A stretch of 64,000 bases of DNA from Pomphorhynchus laevis (lineage: Eukaryota; Acanthocephala; Palaeacanthocephala; Echinorhynchida; Pomphorhynchidae): contig WNNJ02003704.1 of the NCBI GenBank assembly GCA_012934845.2, positions 124,001-188,000 of the forward strand. Reading direction: 5' to 3'. This document shows positions 11,601-23,734 of the stretch, piece after piece (the first letter of the stretch is position 1; every line of letters begins with the position of its first letter). Below the pieces are notes generated by a model. The model ran no database searches. It saw nothing but the letters and a program-made list of their open reading frames with translations, and was not told where the DNA came from. The position numbers were made by a program, and so were the translations under genes.

Positions 11601-12015
11601 TTGTTCTGGGTTGCATACGAAACGTTATGAGCGGACGTTTTGTGACGTCACGTTATTCTCCACACTAGCTCAATCGTACACAAATCGCAGTCCTCGATCC
11701 GCCTTCAAGTTTAATGAAGAACGCAAGAGATTAAAGTATAGAAAGCAAATCGAACTGATAGAGCATGACAGTTTCGTGCCGCTTGTTTTTTCTACGTCAG
11801 CCGGTATGGGGGCTAGTGTTGTACAATTACTTCGATCAATTGCCCGCAAGAAAATTTCAGCGTACCCACACGATTACGCGTAAACACTAATACGGTTGAA
11901 GCGACGCCTTGTCTGTTCAATAATCCGTTCATGCTCTGCATGTTGTCGGGCTCCAAGATCAAGTCGATCAAATCCGGCTTAAACGGACATTCTGGACTTT
12001 GGTGTTTTTTAACTC
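11600..12015 (+). pseudogene. Family E LINE, C-terminal endonuclease fragment (copy E2)
   Basis: The frame opening at 11,611 reads YERTFCDVTLFSTLAQSY, NEERKRLKYRKQIELIEHD, FVPLVFSTSAGMG and LLRSIARKKISAYP. This aligns with the end of copy E3 (FFDICVFNAFAQSN, ERGSLVPAVFSFSGG, LLRRIASKL). A stop replaces the continuation, but the same frame still carries the arginine-rich end and DILDF, matching the E3 terminus GRPEF. It is 5' truncated and on the opposite strand from E1, hence a separate insertion. Confidence 0.75.
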
Positions 12016-12139
12016 TTAACACTTATTTTAACTCTTAACACTTCTTTTAAAACGGGGCCATTTGAGGGAACCTATAGACCTTATGAATTTCGATAATAAA
12101 AAATTATTAACACAAAATTATGAATATTTGATAAACACT

Positions 12140-12310
12140 AGTTTATATTTGTGTGCATGCAAGGCCTACATGTACATATCAAAATAGAATATATGGTCTA
12201 TTGAATGTTCTCATCGACGTTATTGAACGATTATTTTCCCAAAAATTGAACACATCATCAGCATAGCAAAACGAGGTATAAATTCCACCGTCATATATAA
12301 CTCTGCGAGC
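12140..12310 (-). pseudogene. Reverse transcriptase scrap with YADD motif
   Basis: The minus strand reads YDGGIYTSFCYADDVFNFW followed by ENNRSITSMRTFNRPYILF. The YADD box in a hydrophobic context suggests an RT palm fragment, but it is only about 50 codons long and I cannot assign a family. Confidence 0.35.
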
Positions 12311-12334
12311 ATTAGTGCAAGAAAATCTTGAACA

Positions 12335-13640
12335 TTTCTCAGTGATGTTTTTGGGCTACGTGATTGGGGATGATTTGAGCATTGTCGCAGCCATCGTTAA
12401 CGCAACAAACTAACTTGCCGAAATGACGTCCCGCCTACTGCGACTGACAAAACATGACGTGACATATCTTCTCAGACACTGTGAGAGCGTCCTAAAAATA
12501 AGATATCTTCTCCGTACCATTACAGCTTTCAAGCGAACCTCCGTTACAGGGTATGATGCCACCCTTCGATCATCTCTAAAGATTGTGCTTAGCTTTCATT
12601 TTGAAGATCGAGGTCAGAGGCAACGCTTCCTGGGATCCTCGAGAATATCGGAATAATGTCCGATTTCAATATAGCTCTACCAGCTTATCTGTCCTTAGTG
12701 TCAACAAAGCAGGAGCTGATAGAGATTTTGCTTTTAAACAGCCCAATATCAACTAGCAGTGACCTGGACTTCGTCGACGGTCAAGCCACATGGTCTTCGC
12801 TCCTCGCCACATAGACTCCGGATCATGAAATAGCCAGGGTTTATGGAACTGACCAATTCACTAGCAGATAAGACAATGTCTACCTAGGAATAATCGGAAA
12901 TTGCACGTATGTACGCAATCGGGTGACCCGCAGCGCGTGCTTTCCTAGGAGCTGATTTCTGCGCATCTACTGGGACATGACTGAATGACGAAGCGGTGAG
13001 AATAGCAGTTGGCTCGCGTCTGGGATTGGGATGTGTGCGGCGCTTAGGTTCCAATGGGGAGCGTTAGTAGACCCTCTTGGACGACACGGATTGGATTGTC
13101 ATCAATCAGTCGGGCGATATTTTTGTCACGGTTTAATTAAGGCGTCACTTAACACGATTACCTGAGTATATTGGAGCCAACAGGAATGCTATTCAGAATC
13201 GGAATAAGGCCGGATGGAGCAACTTTCGTGTCTTGCGAACGCGGTCGCTTGCTTGCATGAGACTTCTTTTGCTCGAACACATTGACAGTCTCGCATCTGT
13301 CCCGTTCCTTGCAGGGTTCAGGCACACTTGCTTCAGACGCTGAATAAAGAAAGCGTGCAAAATACAATGACCTGAACCCAGCGTTTAGTCTTTGAGCCCT
13401 TAGCCATCAAATCCTCGGGCGCATTGAGGAGAACGCTAGGGAACTTTTGACAACCTCGGAAGAAAACTTCGGTGCACAATCAGCGACGGATGTACAGTGA
13501 GAAACCTGTTGAAGCATATCAGTACCGCTATTCAGAGTGGCAATGCGCCATGCATACGCGAGGAAATTGAATGTTGCTGCCCCCCAGAGGGAAGTTAAAC
13601 ATCTGGAGACATTCACATTCCTTGAATTTTCTAAAATCAA
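12335..13640 (+). pseudogene. Family D LINE, decayed C-terminal half (copy D2)
   Basis: Starts with a FLGYVIGDDLSI-like stretch equivalent to MLLGSLIGCEKS of D1. It continues MTSRLLRLTKHDVTYLLRHC, IRYLLRTITAF and ATLRSSLKIVLS at 12,423-12,600. Through several frame changes one can follow the GRHGLDCHQS finger region near 13,080, a RPDGATFV endonuclease motif near 13,210 and LEPT before it. The end (PLFRVAMRHAYARKLNVAAP) reaches about 13,600. Multiple stops and indels make it older than D4. Confidence 0.7.
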
Positions 13641-13649
13641 AATATGTCT

Positions 13650-16600
13650 CTAGCTAATGACAAATACAAAATATTAAGCCAAACTTAGTTATTCTCTTTT
13701 TTCAAATGAATTTTAAAGCAAGACAATAATTACAATTTAATCCTTAGCGTATTAATTCGAATATTTATGGATTTCGATGAGGGTTTTATATGCTTACTAT
13801 TTTATGTAAGTCTCTTGTTAATAAGCGAGGCCTCTGAGCGACCTTGCCGAATGATAGCAAAATCCATAACAATGAAAATCGCCACTCTTTGAAATTGATT
13901 ATGTTTTCTGTGTAGAGATAGTCTCGAATGCACACTGGAAGACAATCCTGATAACGAATGTACTTGTCAATAGATTTATCTGACTGTTCACGCGATTTGC
14001 TAAGCTTACGTCGTAAAAAATAAACTACTTACTGATAAACAATGTATTGCACGTTTCCATAGAGTTGCTGTATTCCGTCGATTTCTTGAAAGGTTCAATT
14101 AAATTTAACAAAAATATTTGGTTTTATTAAAATATGTAAAATGCTCATCTTTAGATTTCGTATGACATGATTTAGTTTAAATTATTTTTCTATTCCCTTT
14201 CTTGATTCGTATTATCTACTGACCTTAAGAAGCTTTTTATATTAACAATGAACAAGAATTGATTTACATTTAATGAATCGTTTATAAATCATTGATATAT
14301 TGAATGGATATATGCTATTTTATTGTGATTCTATTTATTTAGGAATATTGGAGCAAGATAAAATTTCACTTTTTATTCTTTAAATAATTGTTTTTTTTTG
14401 TAAATAATTCTTTAATTCGTTTTATTTCTTAATTTTGTGTTGTTGCATAGTTGTTTTAAAGTTTTGCTCAAATATATAGCAACTTTCTGAAAAGCTATTT
14501 TATTGTAATTTATGTTTTGATGAAGAAGGCAGTCAGCTATCGAAAGTTCGACTAATTTTAATAAATAAAATTTATTTTAATCCTTCCTACTAAATCAATA
14601 GTCATTTATTATGGTGATTTGCATGCCTTTTAGATATTTGTATATTGAAAATATACAAATTTGTTATCTTTTAATACTATTTTTTATTAAAATATTAGTT
14701 AAACATTTTATAATTCAATATTAAAGATGTAATAAAATATTATTGCAAGTTTAGATTTGATTATTGTCAGTTTTACATTTTTGATAATTGAATATAACTT
14801 AGGCTACCGGCTTACTAATCTGCTTCTAAAATTGTACTTCAATGACATTCAATTCAAAAGATATCAAATCATAGAAAATTTAAGACTTTTAACTATTTTA
14901 TCGAATTTAGGCACTTGGTGAACATATACCCATAATATGTGAAACGTAAGGATATTATGCTGTTCTCTTCTTTAATCATAAACAGCTGTCTGGAAACATA
15001 TACTCAAAATGCATGGTATTCAAGTATATAAAATTTCAAGTTTTTTTCTAGAATTAATGGATGTCATATCAATATCATTATTTATGTATTTACAGTGTTT
15101 TAAATGTCCGATGTATTTTATCTGCACATCTGAAAGGGCATTAAAAATAGTATCAATATATTTCTTAGATGAACCTATGACATTTATAATTATCTCCAAC
15201 ACTTTTAAGACATTTGGTTCATACTCTTTAATGATGTACAGCTAATTATATATTTTTCTCTTATCGTTGTATATAATGAACAGTTATATAGAAATATGCC
15301 TATTCTTATAGGTATATTAATAATATATAATGTATATAATATATAATATATCCATTATATGATGTATATATTATATATACATTATATAATGTATATATAA
15401 TATAATATATAACATTATGTATAGTATATAATGTTATAATATATAATATATTACATAATGTATAATACAATATATATTATGTATATATTATATATATTAT
15501 ATAATCTAATATATGTAATGAATACTAATATATGTAATGAAATGTATATAGGAATATTAATAAATATTATTGTAGTATTGATATCACAAAATAAATATTA
15601 CATGAAATAATATAGATTAAATATTACATAATAATAAATATGATAATAATATTTAAATAATATGACATAAATTTATTAATATAAATGATCCCAAATTAAT
15701 GACAATACTGAGTTCAGGTATAATAGTTGTACTACCTCTCTCATAAACATAGACAAAACGTTTTTACATGTAGGATTTATAATTAATTTTGCAACGACTA
15801 AAACAAAATAATAAATACTTTAACTTCCATGAGAGGGAATAGTGCGAGGGAATGACGAAACCTGATAACATAGTAGTTTCTCTTGATGAAATTTAATTCT
15901 TATTCCGATACATCGTATATTATTTATTAGTCAATTCATAATAATTGATTTTTATTTTAAATTTTAGTTATAAATTTTATCTTTATATAAATTGTATAAC
16001 ATATATAATTATTTATTTATTATTTATCTTTATTTTTAATTTATATACAATATAAAAAAGGTAGACTAAGTTAACTGATTTGATTTAATCCTTAATCATT
16101 AATTCAGATTTATGTTTAATTCATTCATTTAGATTTTATCATTCATTTTTAAGTGTGCAGTTTCGCTGTGTTATTTTATGTGAAAACCAGCATTACTGAA
16201 GATTTTAATATTAATATTTGTGAAAATACATTTCTATAATTATTTGGCATAATGTTCAAAATCATGTGATATCGTTTTGTACAAATTACACGTACCTTTT
16301 ACAAATTATGTTAATATTTTATCTATAAAATAAATACAGCATGGTAGGGAAAGTACTACCTTCAATTTGAAAATCTACCTATTTCTCCTAATGATTTTTA
16401 GGATTTCTAATTTTATGTTAATTATACAATCATCGTTATAACGCTGGTTTAATTTGAAATCATAAATGATTTCAATTAAATTTGCAAAATATAAGACGAA
16501 AGTCTTTCGTTAAATCTAATTACCAATAAAAGCAGACGATTCGAATGATCGCCAGCCGACATTTAAAGGACCGAAACGTGAAGCGTAGGTATTGGATCAG

Positions 16601-16920
16601 TAGCTGATAAGGCCCACCAACACTGAAATGTACCTACTGATGTTGACAATAGTTATTTTAAAAAATAAATATTTTAAAATAAATATTAAAATTAATTTAT
16701 TAAATAATAATTTATTCATTAATCTACTGCAACCGTAGTATGAGTGTATGTGAAAGATTATAATAGTCCTCGCAAATATGTAGATCGAAATGCAAAATAT
16801 AATTAGAATTTGATAAATAATGGTGTTAAAGCAGATAACGTGTCGTTATATGCAGCTAAAAAGATGACATTATGAGTAATAATTAGTGAAAAATGACATT
16901 ATGAGTAAAAAATATGAATC
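13650..16920. other. AT-rich spacer
   Basis: No supportable gene. The 78-codon frame at 15,009-15,245 has no recognisable motif and an equally open antisense frame, so I do not call it. A TA-rich satellite-like block at 15,315-15,560 is listed separately. A slightly less AT-rich island around 16,540-16,640 shows no coding or RNA structure that I can support. Confidence 0.5.
15315..15560. repeat. TATATAATG-type AT satellite block
   Basis: Almost pure A/T/G sequence built of irregular TATATAAT and TATATAATG units, many forming local palindromes. It ends with two clear copies of a 20-base unit (ACTAATATATGTAATGA-like at about 15,510-15,545). Confidence 0.8.
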
Positions 16921-16974
16921 ATTATAGCTTTAAGTTTTATTTAATACAACACATGGTGTTTCGAAGTTATAATA

Positions 16975-17763
16975 ATGGTTTTTAAAAATAAATATAAGCG
17001 TTTTGGCAATTATCAATCGAGAGCATTGGGAAAGAATAGCGAAACACCATTTGGAGTATATGGTGGTGGACTCTATAGTCAATACAGTGGTGACAAGCAG
17101 CGAGGGTCTCAAACAGAGCATAAAAAAAGATTACAAGAAGAATTCATAAATCAACTGTACAGAGGATTTAATGGCACACCGAATGGGGGATTTATTGGTG
17201 GACCTATAGGTGGGGACTACGGTGGATTAAATGGACGATTTGGATCGACACCATCCAGTGAATTTAATAACGGATTTCGAAGAGGGTTAGGATTTGTACC
17301 ACCAGCAGGATTTGACGGCCCACGGGCCAGAGGATTTTATGATCCAACACAAGGTTCATATGCTACACCACAAGAAAGATTATATGGTAATCAATCCGGA
17401 GGCATCGGCGGGGTACCGTACGGAGGGCATTATGATACACGTCAAGGAGGATTTGGACAGTATGGTTATCCTCAATCATCTGAATACGGTTCAGCCGGAT
17501 TTAACAATAATTTTGGTAGTGGAGTTTCTAATGAATTCGGCAGTACATTTCCTGTTGGATTCAATAATGGATTTCCAAGAGGATTCAACAGTGGAGATCT
17601 TTATGGATTGGGCAGTGAACTACTGAGTGGAATGGCCAACGCATATTATAGTAGATTTGGAAATGGGCCGTCTAATAGCTACCGCAGTGATTTTCCAGAA
17701 AGATTTGGCAGTAGTGTGCCTGGTAGCTTTGGATTTGGACAATCGAGAGGATTTGGAATGTGA
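16975..17763 (+). CDS. Glycine/phenylalanine-rich repetitive protein, 262 aa
   Basis: An uninterrupted 262-codon frame from ATG in an otherwise stop-rich AT-rich stretch. The N-terminus is basic (MVFKNKYKRFGNYQSR) and has no signal peptide. A short charged segment around residues 44-62 (KQRGSQTEHKKRLQEEF) is followed by a long low-complexity region of G-F, G-G and NNGF-RGF units: GFIGGPIGGDYGG, FNNGFRRGLGF, FNNGFPRGFN and FGSSVPGSFGFGQSRGF. No catalytic motif is visible. Codon-level repetition with varied third bases argues for protein-level constraint. The only comparable genes here are the 92-aa glycine-rich pair, which share composition but no alignable sequence. A structural, cuticle-like, silk-like or RNA-binding low-complexity role is possible, but I do not recognise the gene. 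Confidence 0.6.
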   Translation: MVFKNKYKRFGNYQSRALGKNSETPFGVYGGGLYSQYSGDKQRGSQTEHKKRLQEEFINQLYRGFNGTPNGGFIGGPIGGDYGGLNGRFGSTPSSEFNNGFRRGLGFVPPAGFDGPRARGFYDPTQGSYATPQERLYGNQSGGIGGVPYGGHYDTRQGGFGQYGYPQSSEYGSAGFNNNFGSGVSNEFGSTFPVGFNNGFPRGFNSGDLYGLGSELLSGMANAYYSRFGNGPSNSYRSDFPERFGSSVPGSFGFGQSRGFGM

Positions 17764-19655
17764 AGCAATTAAAATTGAAAGATTGAAAGTTAAAAATTAT
17801 TGATTATAATTTATTGTGTATGGATTATGTTACTTAGACTTTATATTACACCTTAAATTACACCTAAATTATACTTTAGTTGTCATTTAAATTAGTTTAT
17901 GTTAACGTCATACATTTGAACTGCTTGCTAGAGTATTAATCGTATTAATTGCATCGACAATTTACGACAATTCCACAATTATTTTTACGATTATATTATT
18001 TTTACGATTATTTTCATCTTTGCTAAGTAAAGTTATTAACCTATTCTTATGTAACGTTTAAATGCTTTTAATTGTAATAATTTTTATAAATAATTTTTAT
18101 ATTATAAATAATATAAAATACGTATACTCAGTTAGCTGTCTGATCTGATTCGTATAGTTGAAACTACCCATTGCTTTCAATAGTTCTTAAGATATCATTT
18201 AAGTTTTCCTGTTTTGACACTTCATTTGTCAGTTTTGCCCCATAAAAAGATGGTCGCCTAGAATTTCAAACTATATACCTGCGCACGAGTATCCATAACA
18301 TATCATATTTATGAAAAAATTAACATGCCTTTATGAAATTTATCTTTGATCTTTTCATAAGATCAGGTTTTGATGTCATGTTAAGCAAACGTATTTATTA
18401 CGCCAAAGCCCTGTGATGCTTATTACAACATTGATAAGGTATTATAAACGCGACTATCAACACAATTCTCACTCATAACTAAAACTTAGCATCTTAATCA
18501 TTTCCTTCCGAGTTATCAACATGGCATTTAAGTCATCTATCAAATCCCCACAAATGTACTGTTCAGCAATACTCCACAATCAGAGATTTGTAATCTGAAC
18601 CATTCTAAAGGTTAGAAACTGCATCACTTAGTTCTATTCACTCGCAGACGCTAAGTTATGGATTATCACATTTATCAGATATAGCAAGCATTCGTAGCTA
18701 TAAGAACACTAGATGCTAAAGAAACATTAGTAAATAACGATATGGCGTTCGCTGTTGCAAAGACTTATTAGCATTTTGACATTTGACCTTTGCGAATTCT
18801 GGACAGTCCTTGATAGTTGAGAAATTGGTATCTTATGAAATTGTAATTTACTAATCATTTTTGACGATTTATGCCAGAAATCTATATAGGATTTACTTAA
18901 TAGAAGGAATGTCAAGTTTGTTTTGTAATTTTGATAAAGGTATAAGCCAGCTGTGAAACTGTAGATCTGGCTCTTTTAATATAGATGTTTGATCAGTTTG
19001 CTTCCCTTATGCAATTTTGAATATACAGCAGTTGAATATACAGCTAATTTAATTAACTTGTTGCAGATGTTAATAGTAGGTTCCCATGTTCTACATAATC
19101 TTTCGAAAACAGTCAGTGATTTCCCTGTCTGCTTTGCATATTGAGATGTAAAAGATATGATAGGCGTTGACATGACGTTTCATATGCCACAAAACGATTC
19201 ATTGGGTAGGTTATTTAACATGATCTATGCATCCCCCGTATTTCAAACATACTAGGCATTTATGTGGGGATAAGATCATGACCTCGATTTATTAAAACCG
19301 CTTCAGTGTCGGGTAGAATGTTGGAAGAAACGTTTCTAAAACTTTTCTCGGGGTCATCTTATTGCAAATACAGTTGCTAAACTGAATAGTTTGGCCACCT
19401 GTCGTTATGTGGTAGCGTTTCATGTTTTCATGCTATTAGATGCTCGTTGACCCGGATCATATCATCATTAAGGATACTTCGGATAAGATTACACAAAATA
19501 ATGACGAGTTTGATAGATGTACATTTATTTCCTTCCATTACTGGCGTATGCCTAATCTCATTAAAAAACAAAATCATAGCTATAGTGAATATGTTCAGGC
19601 ATACAATGGCATGTGCAGCTAGATCGAAAACCTACAATACAGTAAACATTATGTG
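17764..19655. other. Spacer without recognised gene
   Basis: Contains the second copy of a dispersed repeat at about 18,116-18,150 (inverse of 2,085-2,125). Minus-strand frames at 18,727-18,915 and 18,976-19,173 (for example QYAKQTGKSLTVFERLCRTW) are open but unrecognised and too short to call. The last 200 bases may belong to the family D fragment that follows. Confidence 0.45.
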
Positions 19656-19659
19656 TGTC

Positions 19660-19788
19660 AAACATTCGGTACGACCTTGTTACTTCAACGCATAAGGGCG
19701 GCGATTCAGAGAGGAAACGCAGCATGTATCCGGGAAAACCTTTCCGGGAACAATCCCGTTCCATCTGGATGCGCCACATGAAAATATA
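19660..19788 (+). pseudogene. Family D LINE, extreme 3' coding end (copy D3)
   Basis: Reads LLLQRIRAAIQRGNAACIRE and then NNPVPSGCAT before a stop. It aligns with LLQRLSCAVQRGNAACLLE at the end of copy D4. Only the last 40 or so codons are recognisable. It lies just upstream of family A copy A2. Confidence 0.65.
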
Positions 19789-19845
19789 GCTCACGTGTCT
19801 AACTATTTGTACATTGATTTGCTATTTTTATTAAATTAAATAAAA

Positions 19846-21105
19846 ATGTTCACAAGTGAAAACGCTTATTGCGTGTCGGAGCATCAAAGCTCCTATGAAA
19901 ATGTGCCTGTAATCAACGCTTCCGCTGGAATTACAAATGGTAAAGGTAAAGTACCTTCTCCTAATCTTTCCTTTCGGACTTGCAGGTTAGTCAATTTAAT
20001 AAGAACTATGTTACTGACTCGGGGGAGCTCCCCCCGATACCGAAACTAAAAAATTTAGCAATCATTAATTCAGTTATGCCAATTGAAAAGCATAAGCTTT
20101 TCAATGTTTTTTTTACGTAGCTTCGTCCAGAACTACTCTGGAAGAGTAGTATTCAATTCGGTCCGATCATTCGTTAATCAACTAAAAGTCTCATTTTCGT
20201 CACATGAACTAATGGATGCTTATGAATCATTTTTCAATAATAATCTGTCCCATCTGGGATCTCTAACGCTAAAGCCCCTACAGGCAACTGTTAAGATTTC
20301 TAATTACCCTCCTTATTTGGAGGAGGAAGATCTGGTTCTCTTACGGGACACGTTCAAGTTGAGTTCAGTCCGCGGATTGAAATCTAAAACAGGGGAATCC
20401 TTACCTGTTGCGTTCTGCGGTACGGACTTAAACAACGCTGATATTTTGTCACGGAATGCAGTCAACCCCTTTATGGGGTATAATCTCAGATTCAATTTGG
20501 TTGATCAAGATTGCTTCACATTTCCTCATTGTAACTCCTGCCACTGCTGGGGGCACTGGGCCTCCTCCTGTACGCGGGAGAAATCGTGCGGAGTATGCGG
20601 CAAATCTTCCTGTATCGCTTTGTCAAAGGGGGAGAGGTGCGTAGCTCCCCCAGTCTGTACTAATTGTGGTGGGGACCACCCCGCGTGGTCACGTCGTTGT
20701 CGTATTTTCAGAGAATATAGAATGAAATATGCAGTCCCGGCTCCCCCAACTGAAAGAAATTTTGCTGCTGTTGCCGCGCAGCCATCGGAAAGAATGTCCA
20801 ACATGGATATTTTGCACTTGCTGGACAACAACAGGAAGAATACATTCTCTCAAATACAGCAGTGGCTAGCACCCCTCCTTGGGGCGTTCCTAAGTTCTCC
20901 CTCAGTTCCGTTGCAATCGGAGAAAGATTGTCCGAAATCAAAGAAAAGGGGTGGATCAGCAAGATCGGTTCCACCCCTCAAGGTTGGCAAGCTGATAAAA
21001 GAGAAAGGCGCCTCAAAGGGAAATGAAGATACTGCCCTGGGGGTTACGATTCTGGATGGGGCTAGTGGCGGGAGGGGCGACCTTCCCGCACCTAGCTCTG
21101 TCTAG
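19846..21105 (+). pseudogene. Family A LINE ORF1 (gag-like, CCHC) of copy A2
   Basis: The main open frame runs from ATG 20,104 (MFFLRSFVQNYSG) to 21,105, 333 codons. Homologous upstream coding is visible in other frames: GELPPIPKLKNLAIIN at about 20,022-20,070 has a counterpart in copy A5 (VLPPIPKLTNLAMI), and a frame from ATG 19,846 precedes it. The original ORF1 was therefore probably longer and is now frameshifted, one break falling at a run of eight T near 20,107. Three zinc knuckles lie at about 20,527-20,700: CNSCHCWGHWASSC (CX2CX4HX4C), CGVCGKSSC, and CTNCGGDHPAWSRRC (CX2CX3HX6C). ORF1 proteins of this type coat the element RNA. The stop is 32 bases before the ORF2 ATG. Confidence 0.8.
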
Positions 21106-21137
21106 GTTGACTTCCCCCGTCCAACTTGTCTAACACA

Positions 21138-23657
21138 ATGGTGAGTAAGCCTGAGCCTTTTTCACTGAATATTCTTCAGTGGAATTCGGGAGGTGCTTCT
21201 GCCCTTAGACTTTTATCTGGTAGAGATGCAGATGTTATAGTCCTTCAGGAGACGCGGTCTATCCGTATCCCCCAGGACATTACTCGATTTATCCCTCAGC
21301 ATATATACACCCACTTCACTCCGTATATAACGCCTTCTCACTCCTCTTCATCTCAAGGTCTTTTAACCTTAGTTAAATGCTCCTTAAGATCTTCCATCCT
21401 TCTTAACTATTCTTGTCCTGCCCTATCTTGTCTAGCTATATTACTTCGTAAGAGCGGTAAATGTATCAGCATAGCCAATATTTATATACGGCCAGGAGAA
21501 ATTCACAAGAACCGTGACCTCCTGGATCGTTTATTGGGTAGCGGCTATGACATGTTACTTGGTGATTTCAACGACAGAACTGGTCGTTGGATTAATGCAG
21601 CAAACCGCAGAGCCAGGAACGAATATCTTATTCACAAACCACCATCCCCCACCTTTCATTGCTCAACAACTAATTCACTCCTCGACATATTACTGCTTCA
21701 TAAGACGTGGTTGTATAAACCCTTCTCTACTGAGCAGTCGCGCCAACAACATGCCACCTCTCATGACCTAATTCGTTGGCAGTTAGAGGAAGATACGTTG
21801 CTGAGGAGAAGGTTCCACTTTGATCCCGTCAGGGTGGCCTTCTTTCAGGCAGCTATCCAACTATTCCCCCGAATTGGGAATGAGAGTTTGACCAAATTTA
21901 ATACTTACCTCTCTTCGCAAGCTACCGCGATACTATCAACTACCTATAAAGGTCGCATACACAATCCCACTCCAACAAAACTCAAGGTCCTAGCTAAAAT
22001 GCTACATCTTCCTACTCTCTCTGTTTCCGCCAGACAAGCCCTCTCGAATGAATACTGGAGCACTAGATATAGGTTCCAGTTGAGTAGGGATAAGGCAAGC
22101 ATTTCTCGCCTTAGCCCTTCTCAGTCTTCCTTCTGGAAGATACTCAAGAAGGAGAAGTTTGTCTGTTGGAAGGATAGAGCATTAGGTTGGATTGGTAGAA
22201 TAGGCCTTGATAAAGTTTTGGAAGAGGCACTATCCCTTCACAATTATGGAGCCATTCATTCACCCCAACCAATCCCGCCTTGGTGTGACTTCAGGAGTAG
22301 GGACTTATCTGTTACAGATATCCTTAACTCATAAAGGCCACTCCCGGGCACCTCCAGAACCTATGCGCCACTCTCCACTTGTGTCTGTCAGCTTTTGACA
22401 GACAGTCAAAGAAAGGAAGTCGCCATAACAATGCTATTAGCCTCCCCTTCCGACATTGCTAACATAAATATTAGCCGTCGAGTATTTTTACCTAAAAAGA
22501 AGTCGATTACATGTCCCAAAGATCTGCGGCCTATTTCAATTCAAAACTCCCTCATCTCCATTTACGAAAAAGCGCTTGCGCGTAAAATCCGCGACCATCT
22601 AAATTGGCGAAATTTAATCCCACCAGGTTTTCATGGGTACGTAAAAGATCGCTCGGTCCATTCAGCAATAGGTGAAGTGCAACAGTTTTGTCAGGATAAC
22701 AGTCATCAGCTTGCTGTTGCTGTCTTTCTTGATTTTTCGGCTGCATTTGACCGCATTTCCATTCCTTTTGTTATCACTTCTCTCAGGTCCCTCGGGTTGC
22801 CTGCGAGAATTGTTAACAGGGTGGAAATATTGCTGTACTCCAAGCGATTCTTCTATGAAGGCGACCCTGATGCACGTCAGTTCTATCCTATTACGGGTGT
22901 GCCTCAAGGCTCCCCACTTTCTCCAATCTTGTATCTTGCTGCCTTCATTGAACTATACAAAAAATTCAAACGAGATCAACATATTGTGGTATATGCTAAT
23001 GATACCACAGCCCTGTTCTCTGGACGCAGGTGCAAAGATGTAGTCTCTGACATCAGCCATTTCTTTACCAGATTAAAAGATCAGCTGCCAATTTCCAATC
23101 TTGTTTTAAACTCCTCCAAATCGCAGGTGGTTGTCTTTAATGGCGCCCCTGCGACAAAGAAAAAACTCAAGAGATTAGCACTCTCAGCTCTATCTTCCAT
23201 CCTGACTAATCAACCACTCCCTACCTTCACAAATCGAGTAAAATACCTGGGATTCACCATTACGGTGAGCTGGTCAGCGAAAGCTGACCTGGATAGACTA
23301 AAACGTATCCTGAAGAGAGCTAGATGGGCCCTGAAACGGGCCCAACATCTGTCATTGAAAGAGAAATCCCAAGTGCGCCTCTGGGGTACTTGGGCTATCT
23401 CGGGATTAGTTTTCTTTTCAAGAGGACGTCCCCCAGAACAAAGACTAAGGTTTCTCAAGCTCCTTGTCTCGCGTTTACCCGTCATAGTCCGCATCGACTG
23501 GACTCTTCGGGGAGGGGGTGAAAGACCCCGGGTGGTTCAGTCGCAAGGCGGCGTGTTGGATTGGTTGAAGGGCTCAGATCCCCATGGATTTGAGGCTATA
23601 ATTCTGGAAAACGGGCTTGCATTTGAAGAGTGTCAATTATCTATGAAGAAGATTTAG
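21138..23657 (+). pseudogene. Family A LINE ORF2 (APE endonuclease + RT) of copy A2
   Basis: One frame of 840 codons from ATG 21,138 to TAG 23,657, interrupted only by TAA at 22,332-22,334. Copy A4 has tryptophan there (DILNSWRPLPG). The N-terminal apurinic endonuclease shows NILQWNSGG, DVIVLQETRS, ANIYIRPGE, LLGDFNDRTGRW and ATSHDLIRW. The RT follows with DLRPISIQNSLI, PPGFHGYVKDRSVHSA, VFLDFSAAFDRI, VPQGSPLSPILYLAA and the active site at 22,992-23,003. That site reads YAND instead of YADD, losing one catalytic aspartate that A1, A3 and A4 retain. No RNase H domain is apparent. The clade (Jockey-, I- or R1-like) is not resolved by eye. Confidence 0.85.
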
Positions 23658-23734
23658 ACTGTAACTGTATCATTGTATTTATTCTATTTATTTATCCTGC
23701 ATGTTATTTATTATTAATAAAATCTATTATTATT

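Noticed and set aside
15009-15245. 78-codon open frame with hydrophobic stretches
   Set aside because: The antisense strand is equally open, composition is AT-driven, and there is no motif or start context.
16555-16625. Possible circularly permuted hammerhead (GACCGAAACGTG ... GTAGCTGATAAGGCC)
   Set aside because: The core reads CTGATAA rather than CTGATGA and the proposed stem II strands do not pair.
18727-19173. Two minus-strand open frames of 62 and 65 codons
   Set aside because: No recognisable domain, no splice-linked continuation that I could support, and both are short.
20020-20036. GGGGGAGCTCCCCC palindrome upstream of family A ORF1
   Set aside because: It is explained as coding sequence (GELPPIPK) shared with copy A5, so a regulatory hairpin is not needed.
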